Of a stretch of DNA of 64,000 nucleotides, positions 55,817 to 64,000 are shown one piece after another. Position numbers and translations under genes: made by a program. The notes under the pieces are model-generated. The model searched no databases. It saw only the letters and a list, made by a program, of their open reading frames with translations, and was not told where the DNA came from. Source of the DNA: PZPK01 sp041590075 (lineage in GTDB: Bacteria; Pseudomonadota; Gammaproteobacteria; Pseudomonadales; Oleiphilaceae); the NCBI GenBank assembly GCA_041590075.1, contig JBFHUL010000003.1, positions 1 through 64,000 on the forward strand. The letters run 5' to 3'. Positions within the stretch are counted from its first letter, which is position 1. Each line of letters starts with the position of its first letter.

Positions 55817-57091
55817 TCAACTTCGAATTAAACCCTCCATGTTACGTACAACAGCGCGGCCAAATTCCGATGCTTTCAACAGCTTCGCACCTGGCATCAA
55901 GCGCTCAAAATCATACGTCACTGTTTTGGCCGCTATCGTCGCAGACACCCCCTCAATAATCAGATCCGCCGCCTCGATCCAACCCAAATAACGCAACATC
56001 ATTTCAGCAGACAAAATCAGCGATCCAGGATTAACCTTATCCTGCCCTGCATACTTTGGTGCGGTGCCATGTGTCGCCTCAAATAGCGCAACGCTACCTC
56101 CCAGATTGGCACCGGGAGCAATGCCAATACCTCCAACCATTGCCGCAAGCGCATCGGAAATATAATCACCATTCAGATTAAGCGTAGCAATCACACTATA
56201 ATCCTCGGGCCGCATTAAAATTTGCTGCAGGAAAGCATCCGCGATCACGTCTTTGATGACAATTTCACGCCCTGTATGGGGGTTAACAAAATGCAACCAT
56301 GGCCCGCCATCTAAAGGTTTTGCTCCAAAACGCTCTTGGGCCAATTCGTAGCCCCAATCTTTAAAAGCGCCCTCGGTGAATTTCATGATATTGCCTTTAT
56401 GCACCAACGTGACAGAAGGCAAGTCATTATCGACCGCGTACTGAATTGCTTTCCTGACCAAGCGTTTACTGCCCTCTTCAGACACAGGTTTGATACCGAT
56501 ACCACAACCCTTAGGGAAACGAATATTGCTCACCCCCATTTCCTCGCGCAGAAAATCAATGAGTCTGACGGCCTCCTCACTATCTGCCGGCCATTCAATA
56601 CCTGCATAAATATCTTCTGAGTTCTCGCGAAAAATCACCATATCGGTTCTTTCCGGATGATTGACGGGGCTGGGCACCCCTTTAAACCACCTCACTGGCC
56701 GCTGACACACATACAAATCAAGCTCTTGGCGAAGAGCGACGTTCAATGAGCGAATACCACCCCCAACCGGTGTGGTTAGCGGCCCCTTGATAGCGACAGA
56801 AAAATCAGCAATCGCATCGAGCGTTTCCTTGGGCAACCATTGATCGGCCCCGTAAACCTTTACCGCCTTCTCTCCTGCGAAGATTTCCATCCAAGCAATC
56901 GCTCGCCGCGAGCCATATGCCAGATCAACCGCGGCATCCACCACAAGCATCATTGGCGGGGTAATGTCTACACCAATCCCATCACCCTCTATAAAAGGAA
57001 TAATGGGATGATTAGGCACCTCAAGCGACAAATCTGCATTCACGGTAATTTTTTGGCCGTCCGACGGCTTGCTGATCTTGTGATAGGTCAT
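55817..57091 (-). CDS. icd: NADP-dependent isocitrate dehydrogenase
   Basis: The 424-residue TCA-cycle enzyme converts isocitrate to 2-oxoglutarate. Substrate-loop GGGIRSLNVALRQ (about 108-120) carries the serine that AceK can phosphorylate. FRENSEDIYAGIEW (about 154-167) and NLNGDYISDALAA (about 304-316) are typical of the NADP form. malate synthase G at the right edge shares the glyoxylate bypass branch point. Confidence 0.98.
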   Translation of the reverse strand: MTYHKISKPSDGQKITVNADLSLEVPNHPIIPFIEGDGIGVDITPPMMLVVDAAVDLAYGSRRAIAWMEIFAGEKAVKVYGADQWLPKETLDAIADFSVAIKGPLTTPVGGGIRSLNVALRQELDLYVCQRPVRWFKGVPSPVNHPERTDMVIFRENSEDIYAGIEWPADSEEAVRLIDFLREEMGVSNIRFPKGCGIGIKPVSEEGSKRLVRKAIQYAVDNDLPSVTLVHKGNIMKFTEGAFKDWGYELAQERFGAKPLDGGPWLHFVNPHTGREIVIKDVIADAFLQQILMRPEDYSVIATLNLNGDYISDALAAMVGGIGIAPGANLGGSVALFEATHGTAPKYAGQDKVNPGSLILSAEMMLRYLGWIEAADLIIEGVSATIAAKTVTYDFERLMPGAKLLKASEFGRAVVRNMEGLIRS

Positions 57092-57235
57092 TGCTTAGGC
57101 CTCCCTTGCAGCTTGCGAATAGCTCAATTACCTCAATAATAGACCTCTTCTTGGTGGATCGCGGAATTATCCCCCCCACGCGGGCACGACGTGATAAAGT
57201 AGTCCCCTGCTTTTTTAACCCAGCCATGCGAAATA

Positions 57236-57838
57236 ATGAGCAGACTAATACGCTTCAACAAACCCTTTCAGGTGCTTTCTCAGTTCACAAGCAGCGATGA
57301 TCGTGCCACGCTGGGAAACTTTCTTACTATTCCGAATATCTATCCTGCTGGTCGGCTCGACTTCGACTCCGAAGGCCTGCTTCTGCTAACCGATGATGGA
57401 ACTCTCCAGGCCCGAATTGCAGATCCGCGCTTCAAACTTGCCAAAAGTTACTGGGTTCAGGTGGAAGGCGAGATAACGGATGCAGCCCTGCAGCAATTAT
57501 CACAAGGCGTCACGCTGAAAGACGGCCCCACTCGGCCCGCTCAGGCTACGCGCATTGCAGCCCCCGACATATGGCCACGCCACCCCCCCATCAGAGAACG
57601 CAAGGGAATCCCCACCTCTTGGATAAACCTGACCATCACCGAAGGCCGCAACAGACAAGTACGCCGCATGACCGCCGCCACAGGATTTCCAACACTGCGC
57701 CTTATCCGTCACCAAATCGGAAACTGGAATCTGAGTGACCTGCCTCCGGGCAGCTATCAGGAAATGCAGGTACACTTACCTAAAGACACGACACCTAAAC
57801 GTCGTCGACAGCCACATCGCAAAAAGGGAAGCTCATGA
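57236..57838 (+). CDS. rluE: 23S rRNA pseudouridine synthase, RluE-like
   Basis: The 200-residue enzyme has the catalytic motif GRLDFDSEGLLLLT (Asp about 42) and RNRQVRRM near residue 140, with a basic tail. RluE makes pseudouridine 2457 in 23S rRNA. It overlaps nudJ by 4 nt and is divergent from icd. Confidence 0.93.
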   Translation: MSRLIRFNKPFQVLSQFTSSDDRATLGNFLTIPNIYPAGRLDFDSEGLLLLTDDGTLQARIADPRFKLAKSYWVQVEGEITDAALQQLSQGVTLKDGPTRPAQATRIAAPDIWPRHPPIRERKGIPTSWINLTITEGRNRQVRRMTAATGFPTLRLIRHQIGNWNLSDLPPGSYQEMQVHLPKDTTPKRRRQPHRKKGSS

Positions 57839-58314
57839 TCTGGACACCTCATGCCACCGTTGCCACAATCGTCGAACACGACCAGCGCTTTTTACTGGTC
57901 GAAGAGTTGAGCCACGGCAAGCGCGTTTTTAATCAGCCTGCAGGCCATGTGGACGAAAACGAATCGATATTTGATGCCGCTGTAAGAGAAACCCTTGAGG
58001 AAACCGGATGGCAAGTGCAACTTACCGGTCTGGTAGGCACCTATATCTACACAGCGCCGGAGAATGGGGTCACCTATTATCGCTTTTGCTTTGCGGCACG
58101 CGCAGAAAAACACGTTACCGACCAGCTCGACAAGGATATTCTTGCCGCTCACTGGCTCACAAAAGAAGACATAGACCAACTCGAGGAACAGTTGCGCAGC
58201 CCCTTGGTCACCAAGTGTATCGAGGATTATATGCAGCGTGACGCACTGCCCCTCGACTGGATTTACGAACATCCTGCACCCACCACCACGCAACAGCAAC
58301 GCGCTACGGGCTGA
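57835..58314 (+). CDS. nudJ: Nudix hydrolase, NudJ-like
   Basis: The 159-residue protein has a complete Nudix box, GHVDENESIFDAAVRETLEE-TGW (about 38-60). NudJ hydrolyses HMP-pyrophosphate and nucleoside di- and triphosphates. It lies upstream of mnmA as in other gammaproteobacteria and overlaps rluE. Confidence 0.93.
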   Translation: MIWTPHATVATIVEHDQRFLLVEELSHGKRVFNQPAGHVDENESIFDAAVRETLEETGWQVQLTGLVGTYIYTAPENGVTYYRFCFAARAEKHVTDQLDKDILAAHWLTKEDIDQLEEQLRSPLVTKCIEDYMQRDALPLDWIYEHPAPTTTQQQRATG

Positions 58315-58380
58315 ATTTCACCTCAATTCACGGTAGAATGCCGCGCCCCGTAATCGTGTTCAGTTGTTGAGAGCGCCATC

Positions 58381-59487
58381 ATGAAAAGCCCAAGTGAAAC
58401 CCGCGTCATCGTCGGCATGTCCGGAGGTGTAGACTCGTCTGTTTCCGCCCTGTTATTGCAGCAACAAGGCTATGAGGTGGAAGGCTTGTTCATGAAAAAC
58501 TGGGATGAGGACGACGGCACCGAATACTGCACCGCCATCGCTGACCTGAATGATGCGCAAAGTGTTTGCGACAAGCTCGATATCAAACTGCATCAGGCTA
58601 ATTTTGCAGCCGAATATTGGGACAATGTCTTTGAACATTTTTTATCCGAATACCAGGCCGGTAGAACCCCTAACCCCGACATCCTGTGCAATAAGGAAAT
58701 CAAATTCAAAGCCTTCCTGGATTATGCGCTGACCCTGGGTGCCGACTTCATCGCGACAGGACACTATGTGCGCCGCAAACATACTCCCCCGCACACATAC
58801 CTGCTAAAAGGCCTCGACACCAACAAGGATCAAAGTTATTTTCTGCACGCGGTAGGTGAAGACAAATTGGCACGCACGCTGTTTCCGGTAGGAGAACTGG
58901 AAAAGCCGCAAGTCCGAAAACTGGCTGAGCAGCACAATCTGATTACGCACGATAAAAAAGACAGCACGGGCATCTGTTTTATCGGCGAACGCAAATTTTC
59001 TGACTTTCTCAAGCAGTATTTGCCCGCACAGCCCGGCAATATTGAAACCGACACCGGCGATATAATTGGGTGCCACCAAGGACTTATGTACCACACCATT
59101 GGCCAGCGCCAGGGATTAGGAATTGGAGGCCTCAAAAATTATGACGAGTCACCATGGTACGTTGCCGCCAAAGACCTGCAACGCAATGTACTGATCGTCG
59201 TCCAGGGTAAAAATCATCCGCTGCTATTCAGTTCATCTCTCGACTGCGCACAGCTGCATTGGATTAATGGCGCGCCATCTCATTTTCCGCTTTCCTGTCA
59301 CGCTAAAGTCCGGTACCGACAGCATGATCAGGCTTGCGTCGTGATCGACCTTGGCAAGGGGCGCTATCGGGTAGAGTTCGAGAGCCATCAGCGCGCCATT
59401 ACACCCGGACAGTCCGTTGTTTTCTATCAGAACGACATTTGTCTGGGCGGCGGTATTATCGAAACGACTCGCACGGGAGAACGCTAA
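58381..59487 (+). CDS. mnmA: tRNA 2-thiouridylase MnmA
   Basis: The 368-residue enzyme makes 2-thiouridine at the wobble base of Lys, Glu and Gln tRNAs. The PP-loop GMSGGVDSS (about 12-20) and the two catalytic cysteines, in ILCNKEIKF (about 102) and TGICFIGER (about 200), are present. It ends in a TAATG overlap with hflD. Confidence 0.98.
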   Translation: MKSPSETRVIVGMSGGVDSSVSALLLQQQGYEVEGLFMKNWDEDDGTEYCTAIADLNDAQSVCDKLDIKLHQANFAAEYWDNVFEHFLSEYQAGRTPNPDILCNKEIKFKAFLDYALTLGADFIATGHYVRRKHTPPHTYLLKGLDTNKDQSYFLHAVGEDKLARTLFPVGELEKPQVRKLAEQHNLITHDKKDSTGICFIGERKFSDFLKQYLPAQPGNIETDTGDIIGCHQGLMYHTIGQRQGLGIGGLKNYDESPWYVAAKDLQRNVLIVVQGKNHPLLFSSSLDCAQLHWINGAPSHFPLSCHAKVRYRQHDQACVVIDLGKGRYRVEFESHQRAITPGQSVVFYQNDICLGGGIIETTRTGER

Positions 59488-60107
59488 TGGCTGCACAGGA
59501 AGAACAACTCATCGCACTGGCAGGCATTTTTCAGGCATGTCAACTGGTCAACCAGATTGCACGCCATGGCCAGACAGAGAACGGCCAACTGGAAACCGCC
59601 GTAAACAGTCTGCTCGTGACAGATCCCGGATCTACCCTTGAGGTCTACGGTTCGCTGGAGCACATCCATTCGGGCCTAAGCCTTCTCAAGAAACTTTTAC
59701 GGGGAACTACGCCTAACGAGGACATGAACGCCGTGCGCTATGCGATGGCGGTCTTACATCTGGAGGCAAAGTTGAGCAAGAATCAGCAGATGATGGCCAC
59801 AATTGGGCAACGACTCCAGCACGCCAAATCTCAGGCGGAGCATTTTGGTCCACTGCACGAGAACGTTTTCGAGGGGCTTGCCGCGATTTATATGGACACT
59901 ATCAGCACCTTCAAATTGCGCATTCAAGTTAACGGCAACCCCAACCTGCTTCAGAATTCTTTGAACGCTGCTAAAATTCGCACCTTACTGTTTGCGGCTA
60001 TTCGATCCGCCGTGCTCTGGCGCCAACTTGGTGGCAGGCGCTGGCACTTTATCTTTAAAAAACGCGCTTTGGCCAACACCGTAGATCACCTGCTCACGCT
60101 GGGGTGA
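59487..60107 (+). CDS. hflD: High-frequency lysogenization protein HflD
   Basis: The product is 206 residues from ATG 59487, which overlaps the mnmA stop; an open frame upstream is inside mnmA. It is an all-helical protein with the HflD opening LAGIFQACQLVNQIARHG. HflD is a peripheral membrane protein first found as a regulator of phage lambda CII; its housekeeping role is unclear. It lies between mnmA and purB as in E. coli. Confidence 0.96.
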   Translation: MAAQEEQLIALAGIFQACQLVNQIARHGQTENGQLETAVNSLLVTDPGSTLEVYGSLEHIHSGLSLLKKLLRGTTPNEDMNAVRYAMAVLHLEAKLSKNQQMMATIGQRLQHAKSQAEHFGPLHENVFEGLAAIYMDTISTFKLRIQVNGNPNLLQNSLNAAKIRTLLFAAIRSAVLWRQLGGRRWHFIFKKRALANTVDHLLTLG

Positions 60108-60207
60108 AACGCGCAGAGCTGTGCGTCTCGGGCATTCTGTAGTATGATTGCCGCCCATTTTTTGAGCACCACCCAACCCAATCAGACAGTCAAGACAGAG
60201 AGCGTTC

Positions 60208-61593
60208 ATGCAACTATCTTCTTTAACCGCCGTTTCCCCTATTGATGGCCGCTATGGCTCCAAAGTGTCAGAATTACGCGGCATCTTCAGTGAGTTTGGC
60301 CTCATCAAGTTTCGTGTGGAAGTTGAAATTCGCTGGCTTCAGACTCTGGCTCGCCACCCAGACATCGTCGAACTGCCCGAATTTTCACCGCAGGCCAATG
60401 CCTATCTTGACGAACTGGTAACCAACTTTTCCCTAGAGGACGCGGAACGGGTCAAGGCGATCGAGGCAACCACTAACCATGATGTGAAAGCGGTTGAGTA
60501 TCTGATCAAAGAAAAGCTTGATGCCGTCAACGAGACACTTCCGGAGTTGTCTGAAGGCGCTGAGTTTGTGCATTTTGCCTGCACATCCGAAGACATCAAC
60601 AACCTGTCTCATGGATTGATGTTAAAAAATGGACTCGAACACAGCCTGCTCCCTGCCATGCACGCCGTCATTGAAAAACTGCATCATCTGGCGCTTGATC
60701 TGGCCGACCAACCCATGCTCTCACGCACCCACGGGCAAACCGCCTCGCCCTCCACCATGGGCAAAGAGCTGGCTAACGTGGTGGCGCGACTGCGCCGTCA
60801 AATTCAGATCATCAGCCAGGTTGATATTCTTGGCAAAATTAACGGCGCTGTGGGCAACTATAACGCGCATCTGGCCGCCTATCCTGACGTTGACTGGCAA
60901 GCCAATGCTCAAGCATTTATTGAACAACTGGGCCTGGAATATAACCCCTACACGACGCAGATCGAACCTCACGATTATATCGCGGAGCTGTTCAATGCCA
61001 TCGCCCGCTTCAACACCATCCTGATTGATCTGGATCGCGATATCTGGGGCTATATTTCGTTGGGCTACTTCAAGCAAAAAACCGTGGCCGGTGAAGTCGG
61101 ATCATCCACCATGCCGCACAAAGTCAATCCGATTGATTTTGAAAACTCGGAAGGCAACCTTGGCTTGGCCAATGCGATCCTGAATCACCTCAGCGAAAAA
61201 CTTCCCATCTCCCGGTGGCAGCGAGATCTTACCGATTCAACGGTGTTGCGTAATCTTGGGGTGGGCCTGGCGCATAGCCTGATAGCCTATCAGGCCAGTT
61301 TGAAAGGTTTAAACAAACTGGAGATCAATCCTGCCAAACTGGCCAAGGATCTGGATGATGCCTGGGAAATTATGGCTGAGCCCATTCAGACAGTCATGCG
61401 ACGATACAAAATCGATCAACCCTACGAAAAACTGAAAGCGCTGACGCGCGGCCAGACCATGAACAGAGAAACAATTCAGCGCTTCATCGAGGGGCTGGAT
61501 ATACCGGATTCCGCCAAACAGGAGCTGTTACAGCTCACACCTTCCACGTATATCGGCAATGCCGCCGCTCAGGCACGCGCACTGGACGATTAA
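60208..61593 (+). CDS. purB: Adenylosuccinate lyase
   Basis: The 461-residue fumarase-superfamily enzyme acts at two steps in purine synthesis. The active-site signature SSTMPHKVNPIDFENSEG (about 298-315) and SRTHGQTASPSTMGKE (about 171-186) are intact. It starts 100 bp after hflD and ends 6 bp before roxA. Confidence 0.98.
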   Translation: MQLSSLTAVSPIDGRYGSKVSELRGIFSEFGLIKFRVEVEIRWLQTLARHPDIVELPEFSPQANAYLDELVTNFSLEDAERVKAIEATTNHDVKAVEYLIKEKLDAVNETLPELSEGAEFVHFACTSEDINNLSHGLMLKNGLEHSLLPAMHAVIEKLHHLALDLADQPMLSRTHGQTASPSTMGKELANVVARLRRQIQIISQVDILGKINGAVGNYNAHLAAYPDVDWQANAQAFIEQLGLEYNPYTTQIEPHDYIAELFNAIARFNTILIDLDRDIWGYISLGYFKQKTVAGEVGSSTMPHKVNPIDFENSEGNLGLANAILNHLSEKLPISRWQRDLTDSTVLRNLGVGLAHSLIAYQASLKGLNKLEINPAKLAKDLDDAWEIMAEPIQTVMRRYKIDQPYEKLKALTRGQTMNRETIQRFIEGLDIPDSAKQELLQLTPSTYIGNAAAQARALDD

Positions 61594-61599
61594 AACCGG

Positions 61600-62781
61600 A
61601 TGAAGGCGGACCCCACGGCACTGCTTGGCGGCCTCACTGCCGAGCAGTTTCTGGCCGAATATTGGCAAAAGAAACCTCTACTGATTCGTCAGGCCTTCAC
61701 GCATGACATCTGCCCCCTTTCGCCAGAGGAATTGGCCGGGCTCGCGCTGGAAGAGGGCGTTGAAGCGCGCATCATTCAGGAGGCGCATGCCGATGGCCCC
61801 TGGCAGCTCCGGCGAGGCCCTTTCTCGGAACAGGACTTTGTCTCTCTTCCCGCAACACACTGGACCTTGCTGGTACAACAACTGGATGCCTGGGTGCCCG
61901 AAATCCACGCACTGAAACAGGCGTTTCGCTTCATTCCCGATTGGCGGGTCGATGACATCATGGCTTCCTATGCACCACAAGGAGGGAGTGTAGGTCCTCA
62001 CTTCGACTACTATGATGTGTTCCTGATTCAGGCCCAGGGTGAGCGCGAATGGCGTATCGGCCAGCACTGTGATCGCCACTCACCGCGCATATCAGGTACC
62101 GAGCTCAATATTCTGGCTGACTTTCAGGAAAGCGAACGCCACCTTCTCGCACCGGGCGACATGCTCTATTTACCGCCACACCTCGCCCATTACGGAATCG
62201 CACAGAATGCCTGCATCACCTTGTCGTTGGGTTTTCGCGCCCCAAGTTATCAACAGATCATTGACGGGTTCACAACACACATACTGGAGCAGCTGCCTCC
62301 CGATCGTTTCTACCAAGATGCCAATCTGGAAACCACCCTGCACCCGGGTGAGATCGCGCCTGCGAGCATTCTGAAACTGCGCGAAATTATCAACCGTGCA
62401 CTGGACGACGACATACAACTCGCCAAATGGTTTGGCGCATTCTCGACGGAGCCCAAAAACCCCGCAGTACTGCCTGACGATGACGACTGCCAGCTTGATA
62501 GAAATGCGCTACTCACTGCGGCCCGCCAAGAAGCCACACTACCGGGTAACGACGGCTCGAGATTTGCTTATGTAACACTCACATCAGGAATTTGCCTGTT
62601 TATTGACGGCATACCCATGGATCTGGGCCAGAAAGACCTCACCTGGGTTCAGGGCTTGTGTGATACGCGGCGCCTCATTCTTGCGCGCATCCCCGAGCTG
62701 AGCACCAGAATTGAACTACAAGATTACCTTCTAGATTGTATCGCACAGGGAAGCCTGCATCTGGAAGTCAGCGATGAGTAA
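61600..62781 (+). CDS. roxA: Ribosomal protein L16 arginine hydroxylase, RoxA/YcfD
   Basis: The 393-residue JmjC/cupin 2-oxoglutarate oxygenase has Fe-binding residues His134 and Asp136 (GPHFDYYD) and His197 (LPPHLAHYG). A C-terminal winged-helix-like domain completes the family form. It hydroxylates an arginine of ribosomal protein uL16. It follows purB immediately, a conserved order in pseudomonads. Confidence 0.94.
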   Translation: MKADPTALLGGLTAEQFLAEYWQKKPLLIRQAFTHDICPLSPEELAGLALEEGVEARIIQEAHADGPWQLRRGPFSEQDFVSLPATHWTLLVQQLDAWVPEIHALKQAFRFIPDWRVDDIMASYAPQGGSVGPHFDYYDVFLIQAQGEREWRIGQHCDRHSPRISGTELNILADFQESERHLLAPGDMLYLPPHLAHYGIAQNACITLSLGFRAPSYQQIIDGFTTHILEQLPPDRFYQDANLETTLHPGEIAPASILKLREIINRALDDDIQLAKWFGAFSTEPKNPAVLPDDDDCQLDRNALLTAARQEATLPGNDGSRFAYVTLTSGICLFIDGIPMDLGQKDLTWVQGLCDTRRLILARIPELSTRIELQDYLLDCIAQGSLHLEVSDE

Positions 62782-62789
62782 AATACCGT

Positions 62790-63797
62790 ATGGCTCTGAT
62801 CAAAATAAGCCGTCAGAAATTAACGGCGATTGATTCCCTTACCCGCAACGCGGTTACGAAACTCGCAGCACGCCAGGGTGACCTGGTCGCTAAAGATATA
62901 CTCACCCTTCTGAACGAGCCTGAAACACAGCGTGGCCCAACGCAGTATATGTTTACCTTTCATACGCAAGGACACCTCATTGGCCTCTGTTTGGGAGAAA
63001 TAAATGCTCACAGCGCTCACCTGAGACACCTGCTCATTGATAAGAACAACCAGTCCCGGGGCATAGGCCAAAACATGATGTACGGCATGTTTCGGCAACT
63101 TCTGCAATCAGGCGTAGATTCGGTGCGCTTAAACAGCCAGCAGCGACAATTGCAATGGCTGGAAGCAAACGGCTTTATTCAATTAGAGCTCGCTGACTCA
63201 CACACGCCAAATCGCCAGTATGAGCTGATCAACCCCTGCCTGGGCCATTACATGCAAAGCCGCCCCTCGGCGGCGGCCAATCCCGACGCCGCAGCGTCGC
63301 ATATGCGCATTGGCCAGGATATGAGCACGCATCGCTTCCACAACGAAGCAGACTGGCTGGCATTACACCGCAGCATGCTACTGCAAGCGCGCCGCCGCAT
63401 CTGGCTCATGGCACACACCATCAACAGCCCTCTGCTGCTGCAAACCGAAACAGCTCAGGCCGTTGTGCAGCTGATCAAGCGCAATCCACAAGCCGAAATA
63501 CGCTTACTGATTGAGGATGACCGACAAAGTGCCGGCTATTACAACCCCACGATTCAAGCATTGCAAAAGCTCAGCAGCTATTGCGAAATTCGCACCTTGC
63601 ACAAAACCGGACAACGCCTGAAAGACCTGTTCACCCTTGTGGATTTTGATGCCAGTATTCAGCGCACCAGCACTAGCGACTACCATGGGCAAGCTTACTA
63701 CCACAGCCGGTTGTTGAGTAATCGCCTCAGCCAGAATTATGATCAGGTCTGGCAATACGCAAGACCCTCTCTAGAACTACGCCGACTAGCCCTCTAA
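62790..63797 (+). CDS. GNAT acetyltransferase fused to a C-terminal PLD-like domain
   Basis: The 335-residue protein has a GNAT domain in residues about 1-150, with the acetyl-CoA loop LRHLLIDKNNQSRGIGQNMM (Q/RxxGxG/A type). A C-terminal domain (about 180-335) resembles a phospholipase-D-like fold (FHNEADWLALHRSMLLQARR, RLLIEDDR). I cannot see HKD catalytic motifs in this second part. Similar fusions sit beside roxA in relatives. The substrate is unknown. Confidence 0.85.
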   Translation: MALIKISRQKLTAIDSLTRNAVTKLAARQGDLVAKDILTLLNEPETQRGPTQYMFTFHTQGHLIGLCLGEINAHSAHLRHLLIDKNNQSRGIGQNMMYGMFRQLLQSGVDSVRLNSQQRQLQWLEANGFIQLELADSHTPNRQYELINPCLGHYMQSRPSAAANPDAAASHMRIGQDMSTHRFHNEADWLALHRSMLLQARRRIWLMAHTINSPLLLQTETAQAVVQLIKRNPQAEIRLLIEDDRQSAGYYNPTIQALQKLSSYCEIRTLHKTGQRLKDLFTLVDFDASIQRTSTSDYHGQAYYHSRLLSNRLSQNYDQVWQYARPSLELRRLAL

Positions 63798-63817
63798 GCG
63801 ATTATTCATGAGACAAT

Positions 63818-63846
63818 AAAAAACCCGGCGGATGGCCGGGTTTTTT
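63818..63846. terminator. Bidirectional rho-independent terminator
   Basis: The 12-nt arms AAAAAACCCGGC and GCCGGGTTTTTT flank a 5-nt loop. The T-run on the right serves the GNAT gene and the A-run on the left serves glcB. Confidence 0.95.
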
Positions 63847-63863
63847 TGAGGATCACACTGTGA

Positions 63864-64000
63864 TCATTGCGCCTTGAACTTCAATCGATACGCATGCAAC
63901 AGAGGCTCGGTGTAACCACTGGGCTGCTCCTTGCCTTTGAAGATCAAATCCGATGCCGCCTGGAACGCAATGCCATCGAAATCGGGGGCCATGTTGATGT
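63864..64000 (-). CDS. glcB: Malate synthase G (C-terminal end, cut by window edge)
   Basis: The last 44 or so residues are in the window on the reverse strand: INMAPDFDGIAFQAASDLIF, then GKEQPSGYTEPLLHAYRLKFKAQ and a TGA stop. This ending, with SGYTEPLLHAYRL, is typical of GlcB. The enzyme makes malate from glyoxylate and acetyl-CoA. The terminator next to it ends the transcript. Confidence 0.93.
   Translation of the reverse strand, partial: INMAPDFDGIAFQAASDLIFKGKEQPSGYTEPLLHAYRLKFKAQ

Noticed and set aside
59334..59486. Longer start for HflD inside mnmA
   Set aside because: The ATG at 59487 overlapping the mnmA stop gives the usual HflD length and opening.
1..64000. CRISPR arrays, IS elements, tRNA or rRNA genes
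   Set aside because: I saw no repeat-spacer pattern, transposase frame, terminal inverted repeats or tRNA-like cloverleaf in the gaps.

Overview
The window is chromosomal DNA from a Gram-negative gammaproteobacterium, most likely a marine or soil member of the Cellvibrio/Pseudomonas side of the class. This placement is inferred from gene order and protein features; no database search was run. The supporting order is trxB-aat-ate-infA // clpA-clpS // cspD // icd, then mnmA-hflD-purB-roxA. The lipid A operon msbA-lpxK-ycaR-kdsB-ptp-murB, the prkA-yeaH-spoVR stress operon and a divergent fpr/finR-like pair point the same way. Coding density is high, many start and stop codons overlap (ATGA, TAATG), and I see no IS element, prophage, CRISPR array, rRNA or tRNA.

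Layout. 1-3.15 kb (minus): a zinc-acquisition operon (COG0523 GTPase, His-rich periplasmic protein, ABC ATPase, ABC permease cut by the window edge) behind a near-perfect Zur operator. 3.3-9.1 kb (minus): a cyclic-di-GMP cluster with a PilJ-type diguanylate cyclase, a small membrane protein and two tandem paralogous GGDEF-EAL membrane proteins. 9.3-14.5 kb (plus): rsmE and an RND efflux pair, ending at a strong terminator. 14.6-22.8 kb: a TraF_2-like outer-membrane protein, YihY/BrkB, an orphan Hpt protein, an ABC exporter, a 7TMR-DISM GGDEF-EAL protein and YjbQ. 23.2-28.0 kb (plus): prkA-yeaH-spoVR. 28.0-30.7 kb: fpr, a divergent LysR regulator and a patatin-like protein. 30.8-34.4 kb (plus): two large uncharacterised lipoproteins in one operon.

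34.5-43.2 kb (minus): comEC-exbB-exbD-msbA-lpxK-ycaR-kdsB-ptp-murB, a cell-envelope operon. 43.3-46.5 kb: a DUF2062 protein, a lolD/lolC-type pair and a PilZ protein. 46.5-49.4 kb (plus): aguA-aguB (agmatine to putrescine) and an orphan MoxR ATPase. 49.5-57.1 kb: trxB, aat, ate, infA, clpA, clpS, cspD and icd, which cover redox control, N-degron tagging and N-degron proteolysis. 57.2-63.8 kb (plus): rluE, nudJ, mnmA, hflD, purB, roxA and a GNAT/PLD-like fusion. The 3' end of malate synthase G (glcB) lies at the right edge, on the minus strand.

Themes. Cyclic-di-GMP signalling is prominent (four GGDEF and/or EAL proteins plus one PilZ receptor), as are envelope biogenesis and zinc limitation. 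The least understood parts are the tandem GGDEF-EAL pair with altered motifs, the lipoprotein pair, the 83-aa membrane protein and a possible 51-codon ORF between clpS and cspD. Most of the window is conserved core genome, and I do not see a clear, wholly new multi-gene system.
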